Shown one piece after another: positions 58,440 through 64,000 of a stretch of 64,000 nt of DNA (positions are counted from its first letter, which is position 1; the number at the start of each line of letters is the position of its first letter). The stretch comes from Clostridia bacterium (GTDB lineage Bacteria > Bacillota > Clostridia > Lachnospirales > Bianqueaceae). Under the pieces are notes generated by a model. That model did not search any database. It saw nothing but the letters and a program-made list of their open reading frames with translations, and was not told the DNA's origin. The translations under genes were made by a program, and so were the position numbers. The stretch is taken from the NCBI GenBank assembly GCA_900764045.1, contig CAAFMN010000024.1, forward strand, positions 62,001-126,000, in the 5' to 3' direction.

Positions 58440-59822
58440 CTATCGCAATTCACGGACAAGACGGCAGAACAGATTGCCGCGCTCCATAAAGTTCTTAAAG
58501 CGGTCAAAGCTGGTGCTGGCGGGAGAGAGCAGAACGATATCTCCCGGATGCGCAAGATCTCTTGCGGCCTGGACCAGAGCGGGATACTCATCATAGTGAT
58601 AGATAGCCACAGGATTTTCAATACCGCGGCGAACGCACTCATCCAGGAGAGACTGCTCGATTTTTCCGGCAGTCATACCGGTCAGCAGCAGGATTTTGAC
58701 ATGATCCAACAGGGGAGCGCCCAGATCATCATAAGGAATACCCTTATCCTTGCCGCCGCAGATCAGAATCACTTTTTGATTGAAAACGGACAATGCGGCG
58801 CGTGTTCGGTTTGGGCTGGAATCAATAGAGCTGTTGTAATATTTTACACCGTCCAGGGTTCTTATAAGCTGAAGACGGTGTTCCACACCGCCGAATCCTT
58901 TGGCAACACGCTCGATTTCCTGCGGCGTGACAAAAGGAGATACGGCGAGAATGGCCGCCATATAATTCTCTACATTATGCCTGCCCGGGATGGCGATTTC
59001 CGATGCCGGGAAGAGAGGCGTTTTCTGTTCTCCGTCTACCAATGTCAGAATACCGTTCTCAAGTTCGATGCCGTGTGTTGTCGAACCCTCATAGGAAAAG
59101 TCCAGCATCTGTCCGTGAGCTTCACCCATAAAGGAAGCGGTTACATCGTTGCCTCGGTTTAAGATCAGGGTATCCGCCGCGCTCTGGTACAGATAAATAT
59201 TGCGTTTGGCGTCGATATATTCCTGATAGCTCTTATGCATATCCAGATGATTCGGCGTGATATTGGTCATGACAGCGATGTGGGGGCTTCGGCGCATGGT
59301 GTGAAGCTGGAAACTCGACAGTTCCAGTACGACAAAATCCTCCGGAGTGATCTGATCGATGACGGGTAAGAGAGGAGCGCCGATATTGCCGCCGAGAAAG
59401 ACCTTGTGACCGGCCTCCTCCAGCATCTTGGCGATCAATGTGGTGGTCGTGGTCTTTCCGTCGCTGCCTGTTACGGCAATCGTTTTGGGAGAAGGGCAGA
59501 GCTCAAAAAAGACTTCCATTTCAGAGGTGACGGTGCTGCCTTGGGCCCGCGCGGCCTCCAATTGCGGCAGATCAAAACGCATACCGGGGGTTTTGAAGAT
59601 CAGCTCTTCGCGCAGGTCCTCAAGATACTCCGGACCGGTGATCAGGCGGACACCCAGGGAGGTCAGCTCTTCCGGGTGATCGACTGGATTTTTATCCCGT
59701 GCGGTAACATTGGCCCCAGCACGGACAAGCATATGGATCAGAGGACGGTTGGAGACGCCGATACCGATTACGCCTACACTTTTCCCCTGTACCATCTTCG
59801 TAAAAGCTTCTATAGGTGTCAT
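58440..59822 (-). CDS. murD: UDP-N-acetylmuramoylalanine-D-glutamate ligase
   Basis: A 460-aa Mur ligase adding D-Glu to UDP-MurNAc-L-Ala. SVGVIGIGVSNRPLIHMLVR is the N-terminal Rossmann domain; IAVTGSDGKTTTTTLIAKML the ATP site; MTNITPNHLDMHKSYQEYID and NSSIDSSPNRTRAALS the central and C-terminal blocks; VILICGGKDKGIPYDDL the closing one. Start ATG 59822 with AAAGGAG upstream; the open frame to 59888 lies over the promoter. The PAP2 gene follows. Confidence 0.95.
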   Translation of the reverse strand: MTPIEAFTKMVQGKSVGVIGIGVSNRPLIHMLVRAGANVTARDKNPVDHPEELTSLGVRLITGPEYLEDLREELIFKTPGMRFDLPQLEAARAQGSTVTSEMEVFFELCPSPKTIAVTGSDGKTTTTTLIAKMLEEAGHKVFLGGNIGAPLLPVIDQITPEDFVVLELSSFQLHTMRRSPHIAVMTNITPNHLDMHKSYQEYIDAKRNIYLYQSAADTLILNRGNDVTASFMGEAHGQMLDFSYEGSTTHGIELENGILTLVDGEQKTPLFPASEIAIPGRHNVENYMAAILAVSPFVTPQEIERVAKGFGGVEHRLQLIRTLDGVKYYNSSIDSSPNRTRAALSVFNQKVILICGGKDKGIPYDDLGAPLLDHVKILLLTGMTAGKIEQSLLDECVRRGIENPVAIYHYDEYPALVQAARDLAHPGDIVLLSPASTSFDRFKNFMERGNLFCRLVRELR

Positions 59823-59859
59823 AATACAGGATGCTCCTTTATTCTCAGACTTCGATGTC

Positions 59860-59888
59860 ATTATAGCAAAATCCGGAGGAAAATACAA
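59860..59888 (-). promoter_or_regulatory. Promoter of murD (minus strand)
   Basis: On the minus strand TTGTAT (59888-59883), 17 bp, TATAAT (59865-59860). Confidence 0.75.
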
Positions 59889-59902
59889 GGTTCAGAAATA
59901 AC

Positions 59903-59931
59903 TTGACACTTTTTTAGGAATATGGCATACT
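59903..59931 (+). promoter_or_regulatory. Promoter of the yqeG-aroE-aroK operon
   Basis: TTGACA (59903-59908), 17 bp, CATACT (59926-59931). Divergent from the murD promoter 15 bp away. Confidence 0.7.
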
Positions 59932-59962
59932 AGCACCATATCAGAAAAGGCAGGAGGCAGGA

Positions 59963-60475
59963 ATGAAGATTTTTTATCCAGAGCAATATGCGGATTCAGT
60001 CATTGATATAGATTATGAAGCTTTATACAGAGCCGGAGTACGGCTGATTCTCTTTGATGTGGACAACACTTTGGCAACCTATAACCGAGCGCTCCCGGAA
60101 CCCAGGATCCAGGCACTCATTCAGCGCCTGAAGGAACAGGGCTTTGAGATCGTACTCGTATCCAATGGCGGAGAACATCGGGTGGAACGATTCGCGGCAG
60201 CCTTGGGCGTGCATTATGTATATCGGGCGATGAAACCATTGCCTTCCGGGGTCTGCCGGGTGCTGCAGCAGAGAAATGTACAGAAAAAAGAAGCGGTTCT
60301 GGTTGGAGACCAGGTGTTTACAGATGTATGGGCCGGAAATTGGGCCGGAATCCATACAGTTTTGACCCGGCCGATTTCTACGGTGGACGACGAGTGGATT
60401 ACCAAGATCAAACGCGGGCTGGAGAGCAGAGTCATCGCCCGGTATCTGAAGAAAGAAGGGAAAAAGCATGAGTGA
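59963..60475 (+). CDS. yqeG: YqeG-family HAD-IIIA phosphatase
   Basis: A 170-aa HAD protein. VRLILFDVDNTLATYNRALP has the nucleophile DxD, VLVSNGGEHRVERFAAALG is motif II and KEAVLVGDQVFTDVWAGNWA motif IV. YqeG is the phosphatidylglycerophosphatase-like protein widespread in Firmicutes, often placed before aroE or yqeH. It overlaps aroE by 8 bp. Confidence 0.92.
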   Translation: MKIFYPEQYADSVIDIDYEALYRAGVRLILFDVDNTLATYNRALPEPRIQALIQRLKEQGFEIVLVSNGGEHRVERFAAALGVHYVYRAMKPLPSGVCRVLQQRNVQKKEAVLVGDQVFTDVWAGNWAGIHTVLTRPISTVDDEWITKIKRGLESRVIARYLKKEGKKHE

Positions 60476-61361
60476 CGCGAGAGCATCCATGTATGTGGAT
60501 GGTAAAACCCGGTTGTTCGGAGTCTATGGCCATCCGATCGGTCATACGTTTTCTCCGAAGATTCATGAGCTGTTGATTCAGGAATATGGAGAAAATATGG
60601 CATACGCAGCCTATCATGTACTGCCGGAGCATCTGGGAGAGGCGCTGAAAGGCGCCTGGGCGATGAACATTCAGGGATTGAATCTTACCATTCCTCATAA
60701 GGAGCTGGCGCTGCCCTATCTTGTGGGCATCTCTCCAGAAGCCAGACAGGTAGGCGCGGTCAACACACTGAAGTGGACGCCTGAAGGGTATTATGGTTAT
60801 AATACAGATGTCTATGGAATGCAGCAGCAGCTTCGGACAAATGGGATGATGCTGGAAGGTCAGAGAGTTCTGATCCTGGGGGCCGGAGGAGCGGCGAGAA
60901 GTGCGGTTATGGTCTGTGTTCTCGAAGGTGCGTCGGAGATTCTGGTTTACAATCGCAATCGAGGGCGTGCAGAAGAGATGCTGAGGCATTTTTCCGAGGT
61001 ATGTGAGAAAATGCCTGCGATGCGGGTCGTATCCCATGAGGAGCTTTTGACTACGGAGCATCCTTATGTTATCCAGACAACGCCGGCTGGGATGCTGAAT
61101 GTGTCGGATCCGCTGCCGATCGCGGACGAAAGCTTTTATCAGGGCATCCGATATGGGGCAGACGCGGTATTTAATCCTAAGGATACACCATTTTTGAAAA
61201 AGGTCCGCGTGCAGGGAGGCGTCGGTATCAGTGGGCTTCCTATGCTGTTTTATCAGGCAGTACGCGCGTTTGAGATCTGGAATGAGATGGAGTTCCCGGC
61301 AGGACCCAGAGAAGCGGCCAAGGAGAAATTTTTGGCGTGGGCGGAGGAGTATTTCGCATGA
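60468..61361 (+). CDS. aroE: Shikimate dehydrogenase
   Basis: A 297-aa NADP enzyme reducing 3-dehydroshikimate to shikimate. FGVYGHPIGHTFSPKIHELL is the substrate site; LNLTIPHKELALPYL has the catalytic Lys; GAVNTLKWTPEGYYGYNTD the Asp; VLILGAGGAARSAVMVCV the NADP fold and the C-terminal QAVRAFEIWNEM closes it. Starts inside yqeG; the aroK ATG overlaps its TGA, so all three are translationally linked. Confidence 0.95.
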   Translation: MSDARASMYVDGKTRLFGVYGHPIGHTFSPKIHELLIQEYGENMAYAAYHVLPEHLGEALKGAWAMNIQGLNLTIPHKELALPYLVGISPEARQVGAVNTLKWTPEGYYGYNTDVYGMQQQLRTNGMMLEGQRVLILGAGGAARSAVMVCVLEGASEILVYNRNRGRAEEMLRHFSEVCEKMPAMRVVSHEELLTTEHPYVIQTTPAGMLNVSDPLPIADESFYQGIRYGADAVFNPKDTPFLKKVRVQGGVGISGLPMLFYQAVRAFEIWNEMEFPAGPREAAKEKFLAWAEEYFA

Positions 61362-61897
61362 ATAAGACGATTGTTCTGGTCGGATTTATGGGAAGCGGAA
61401 AGAGCCGCCTGGGAGAATACGCGGCGAAACGGCTGGGATTGGGATTTGCGGATACAGACCTCTTAGTAGAGAAAACAGCGGGAATGTCCATCCGGGATAT
61501 TTTTGCATCACAGGGAGAAGAGGCTTTCCGGAAACTTGAGACAGAGACGCTGCGGCAATGCTGCCTGGAGGGAGAGATGCTCCTCGCGACCGGCGGCGGC
61601 ATCGTCAAAAGTCAGGACAATCTGAACCTGATTCGTTCTCTTGGCGGCCGGATCGTATGGTTAAAGGCGACGCCCCAGCAGATCTATGAGCGGCTGAGAA
61701 ACGATGAAACACGGCCCCTTCTGGCGGATGTGCAGGGGGAGGCGCGCAGAGAACGCATCGAGAGCATGATGAATGATCGGGAGATTCTGTACAGGACAGC
61801 CGCCGACCTTGTCTTTGACGAGCAGGGGATTCCTGTAAGAGAATTGGGAGAGCGTTTTACCGCATGGCTGAATGAGAAAATAATAGAGAAAGATTGA
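61358..61897 (+). CDS. aroK: Shikimate kinase
   Basis: A 179-aa P-loop kinase. VLVGFMGSGKSRLGEYAAKR is the Walker A, FADTDLLVEKTAGMSIRDIF the shikimate-binding DxD region, GEEAFRKLETETLRQ and LLATGGGIVKSQDNLNLI the GGG loop, and RNDETRPLLAD the lid with its Arg. ATG 61358 overlaps the aroE stop (ATGA). It catalyses the step after AroE. Confidence 0.95.
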   Translation: MNKTIVLVGFMGSGKSRLGEYAAKRLGLGFADTDLLVEKTAGMSIRDIFASQGEEAFRKLETETLRQCCLEGEMLLATGGGIVKSQDNLNLIRSLGGRIVWLKATPQQIYERLRNDETRPLLADVQGEARRERIESMMNDREILYRTAADLVFDEQGIPVRELGERFTAWLNEKIIEKD

Positions 61898-61905
61898 AAA
61901 AGTAG

Positions 61906-61934
61906 TTGAAAATTTTATAAAAATAAGGTAAAAT
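61906..61934 (+). promoter_or_regulatory. Promoter of efp
   Basis: TTGAAA (61906-61911), 17 bp, TAAAAT (61929-61934). Confidence 0.55.
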
Positions 61935-61978
61935 AGATAAGGAAGTATGAGTTGATATTTTAGGAGGTTCTGATTTAT

Positions 61979-62545
61979 ATGGCAGAAGTTATTTCCGCAG
62001 GTGAGTTCAGAAACGGACTTACAATTGAATTTGAAGGCGATGTGTACACTGTAATCGAGTTCCAGCATGTAAAGCCGGGTAAGGGCGCTGCTTTCGTACG
62101 TACAACCTTAAAGAGCGTGAAGGGCGGCGGCGTGATCGAGCGTACATTCCGTCCGACAGAGAAGGTAGACCGTGCGATCATCGAGCGTAAGGATATGGAG
62201 TATCTCTACAATGATGGAGTACTGTATTACTTCATGGATCCTGATACCTATGAGCAGATCGGACTGAACGAGGATCAGCTGGGAGATGCGTTGAAGTTTG
62301 TGAAGGAAAACGATAAGTGTAAGATCCTGTCTCACAACGGCAACATTTTCGGAATCGAGCCGCCGATGTTTGTAGAGCTGGAGATTACCCATACCGAGCC
62401 GGGCGCTAAGGGAAATACCGCGACCAACGTGTTGAAGCCGGCAGAAGTTGAGACAGGCGCGACCGTTCAGGTGCCGTTGTTCATCAATATCGGTGATAAG
62501 ATCAAGATCGATACCAGAACTGGCGAGTATCTGGGACGTGCGTAA
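61979..62545 (+). CDS. efp: Elongation factor P
   Basis: A 188-aa translation factor that relieves stalling at polyproline. EFRNGLTIEFEGDVYTVIEF then QHVKPGKGAAFVRTTLKSVK contains the modified-residue loop with Lys in PGKG (domain I); domains II and III follow, ending TRTGEYLGRA. Full length. TTAGGAGG lies 9 nt before the ATG. The order efp then spoIIIAA is a common Clostridial arrangement, here interrupted by the repeat array and a nuclease-like gene. Confidence 0.97.
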   Translation: MAEVISAGEFRNGLTIEFEGDVYTVIEFQHVKPGKGAAFVRTTLKSVKGGGVIERTFRPTEKVDRAIIERKDMEYLYNDGVLYYFMDPDTYEQIGLNEDQLGDALKFVKENDKCKILSHNGNIFGIEPPMFVELEITHTEPGAKGNTATNVLKPAEVETGATVQVPLFINIGDKIKIDTRTGEYLGRA

Positions 62546-62562
62546 TTTATTATAAGAAACAG

Positions 62563-62600
62563 AAGGAGCTGTCGCATTATGTGCGGCAGCTCCTTTCCTT
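62563..62600 (+). terminator. Terminator of efp
   Basis: AAGGAGCTGTCGCA pairs with TGCGGCAGCTCCTT (about 62563-62576 / 62582-62595) with one G-U pair, then TCCTT. Confidence 0.85.
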
Positions 62601-62630
62601 ATACCAAACTCTGATGAATCAGGCCCTTAC

Positions 62631-62950
62631 GTGTACCAGAGGTTTAGGAGGGTCTTAGGATTCTTGAAAAACTCTGGTACACTTAGGAGAATGAGCCTCC
62701 TGGGTGTACCAGAGGTTTTGGGGGCTTCTCTGGCTTCTTGAAAACCCTCTGGTACACTTGGGAGAATGAGCCTCCTGGGTGTACCAGAGAGATTATGGGT
62801 GTCTCTAGATTTTTGAAACCCTCTGGTACACTTGGGAGAATGAGACTCCCAGGTGTGCCAGAGGGTTTATAGGTTTCCTCCGGATTTTCGGAAACCTCTG
62901 GCACACTTTAAGAAGATAAGGCTCTTATTTGTACCAGAGGGTTAGAGTTT
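62631..62950. repeat. Tandem array of 73-76 bp palindromic units
   Basis: Units start at 62631, 62704, 62779, 62853 and (half unit) 62929. Each holds a large inverted repeat, GTGTACCAGAGG ... CCTCTGGTACAC, with a variable 25-30 nt interior, followed by a 21-22 nt linker that is itself a small hairpin (GGGAG/CTCCC type). In unit four both arms change together to GTGTGCC/GGCACAC, and the linker arms also vary as pairs, so the stems appear to be kept. The array lies between the efp terminator and the 3' end of the nuclease-like gene. Confidence 0.85.
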
Positions 62951-62995
62951 TCGCTTGATTTTTCATAGAGGGACGGACTTCTGGGGGAGAGTGGA

Positions 62996-63712
62996 TCAAT
63001 AATAAGAATTGCCATTTTTGATCTTTTTGATCAGTTTTCTCGCTTTTGCGGCTGACAAAACTCCGCGGATTACGAGTTGCCAAAGAATCCTGGGCGCCTG
63101 GAAGTGTCTATTGGAGCTTGTGATAATTAGATTCTCGCCGAGTCGGATATCATGAGTTTTGTAGTTTTTGATCTTTTCGACCTGCTTGCGATGATATTGG
63201 GGATCATCTAATTTGCCCATGTGCTCCAGATATACTCTTTTTCCATTGATGGTGAACGTAAAATCTGGCCAATAACTATAGGATCCTGAATCAATCGGGC
63301 GGTTATGCTCACTCATAATCCCTAAGTTTTTCAAGAACTCATAGAGAATGATCTCCGCTCTGGAATCGAGAACCGTCCCGTCGAAGGATATATCCTTGTC
63401 CAAGGGTAATTTCTCGAGTCCTAGCTCCTGATATAATTTCATCTGCTGGCGGGCTTCGCGGCGCTCAGAAGGCGATAGACTCATCAGCTGCTGGTTGAGA
63501 TTCTTGCGCTCCTTGCGCCATTTCTGCCGCTCTTTATATTCGGCCAGGACCTGAGGTTCGTCCCTACGTCGCACATAGCAAGTCTTATTGGCAGTTTGCT
63601 TGTAATAATACATATGTCCATTAGTATGACGCTTATGAGATAAGCTCCAGGTACCGCGGTACGAGAGGCATTTAGCGGTAACAAAGAGAAAATAGATTAC
63701 GGGAAACAACAA
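62996..63712 (-). CDS. PD-(D/E)XK nuclease-like protein
   Basis: A protein of about 238 aa. The C-terminal half has LDSRAEIILYEFLKNLGI, YSYWPDFTFTINGKRVYLEH and MGKLDDPQYHRKQVEKIKNY, then LGENLIITSS. This matches a family I recall as common and uncharacterised in Lachnospiraceae (SKSE, YPDFTF, WEHFGMMDDPEY) with the E, D and E-x-H/G layout of PD-(D/E)XK nucleases. The N-terminal half is a basic coiled-coil region (QKWRKERKNLNQQLMS). GTG 63718 is possible, but AAGGAG spacing favours TTG at 63712 or 63709. Its 3' end borders the hairpin array. Confidence 0.7.
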   Translation of the reverse strand: MLFPVIYFLFVTAKCLSYRGTWSLSHKRHTNGHMYYYKQTANKTCYVRRRDEPQVLAEYKERQKWRKERKNLNQQLMSLSPSERREARQQMKLYQELGLEKLPLDKDISFDGTVLDSRAEIILYEFLKNLGIMSEHNRPIDSGSYSYWPDFTFTINGKRVYLEHMGKLDDPQYHRKQVEKIKNYKTHDIRLGENLIITSSNRHFQAPRILWQLVIRGVLSAAKARKLIKKIKNGNSYY

Positions 63713-63733
63713 TATCACTCCTTACAGGGATAT

Positions 63734-63762
63734 TGTAACACTTTTCTGAATATTTTGCAATT
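63734..63762 (-). promoter_or_regulatory. Promoter of the nuclease-like gene (minus strand)
   Basis: On the minus strand TTGCAA (63762-63757), 17 bp, TACAAT (63739-63734), just ahead of an AAGGAG SD. Confidence 0.65.
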
Positions 63763-63792
63763 GCAATATTCGTGCAATACCCATTTTTCATG

Positions 63793-63820
63793 GAAGCAGT
63801 AAAAACTGCTTCTTTTTTTA
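63793..63820 (+). terminator. Hairpin with T-run ahead of spoIIIAA
   Basis: GAAGCAGT (63793-63800) pairs with ACTGCTTC (63805-63812) with loop AAAA, then seven T. It is oriented to stop rightward transcription, although no gene on the + strand ends here; see findings. Confidence 0.75.
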
Positions 63821-63864
63821 TGTGGAGGGACATACTTATGGGATAAAAGAGAGGAGAGGGGATC

Positions 63865-64000
63865 ATGGAAAACGGTTGGAATCTATTAGAAGAAGCGTTT
63901 GAACTAAATATTTCCGGTGTCAGCGCGGTGTGGAGAGAGAATGCGACGGAAGTACGAATGGGAGTCGGACGGCCGGTGCGGGCCAGAAAAGGGGGAGAAG
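63865..64000 (+). CDS. spoIIIAA: Stage III sporulation protein AA, N-terminal part (runs off the right edge)
   Basis: ATG 63865 with GAGGAGAGGGG upstream opens MENGWNLLEEAFELNISGVS, then REN-ATEVRMGVGRPVRARK-GGE. The EVRMGVGRP segment matches the EIRLRxGRP block near the start of SpoIIIAA, the mother-cell ATPase of the SpoIIIA-SpoIIQ channel. Its place downstream of efp agrees. Only 45 codons are visible, and the ATPase motifs lie beyond the window. Confidence 0.8.
   Translation, partial: MENGWNLLEEAFELNISGVSAVWRENATEVRMGVGRPVRARKGGE

Noticed and set aside
62683..62904. A 73-codon minus-strand frame across the hairpin array with repeated LVHPGGSFSQVYQ
   Set aside because: Unit lengths of 73-76 bp are not multiples of three, so the frame shifts between units; the paired-arm changes fit DNA or RNA structure better than protein repeats.
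62631..62950. CRISPR array
   Set aside because: The units repeat over their whole length, including the would-be spacers, and no cas genes are near.

Overview
The window is a piece of chromosome from an anaerobic, spore-forming member of the Clostridia, most likely Lachnospiraceae. The grounds are spoIVA, the start of spoIIIAA, the gene order aroE-aroK-efp-spoIIIAA, a sepF-ylmH-lspA-rluD division block, DUF6514 genes, and strict SD / TTGACA-17-TATAAT signals. The species cannot be named from the sequence alone.

Layout. (1) Positions 1-12.2 kb are an A+T-rich surface-polysaccharide locus, all on the + strand: end of UDP-galactopyranose mutase, DUF4422 protein, membrane acyltransferase, five glycosyltransferases, Wzy-like polymerase, Wzx-like flippase, a sugar nucleotidyltransferase and a small unknown protein. 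(2) 12.2-16.85 kb is a scrapyard of broken mobile DNA: IS66 TnpA relic, ImmA/IrrE stub, XRE repressor with a divergent promoter, sigma-like and small TnpW-like genes, a truncated replication initiator, a 5'-truncated IS200/IS605 transposase, a cluster of TAAGTGA repeats and a CDP-glucose dehydratase stub. (3) 16.9-24.8 kb is the most unusual part. A module of three genes (ECF-type sigma factor, DUF6514 protein, 112-aa unknown protein) occurs twice, with a third remnant. The copies bracket two ATPase + TOPRIM-like gene pairs of the kind seen in anti-phage systems; one pair looks intact and the other has a damaged partner gene. (4) 24.9-62.5 kb is ordinary chromosome: asd, cyclophilin, rarA, a GH172/GH2 pair, transketolase, a GlpA/GlpB/DUF1667-like oxidoreductase operon, bioY, an OadB-type decarboxylase pump behind a structured metal-riboswitch-like leader, serA, an enolase-superfamily enzyme beside a LysR gene with an internal deletion, spoIVA, the division block, sirtuin, pepF, pepT, fba, murD, aroE, aroK and efp. 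(5) 62.6-64 kb holds a tandem array of 73-76 bp hairpin repeats, a PD-(D/E)XK-like nuclease gene and the start of spoIIIAA.

How it works together. The polysaccharide genes would build a galactofuranose-containing, acyl-decorated repeat unit, flip it and polymerise it. The duplicated sigma modules look like a chromosomal anchor (the copy next to asd) whose duplication encloses accessory defence-like cargo. Chromosomal operons serve amino-acid, sugar, peptide and wall metabolism, division and sporulation.

All family assignments rest on motif reading and memory of families; no database search was run.
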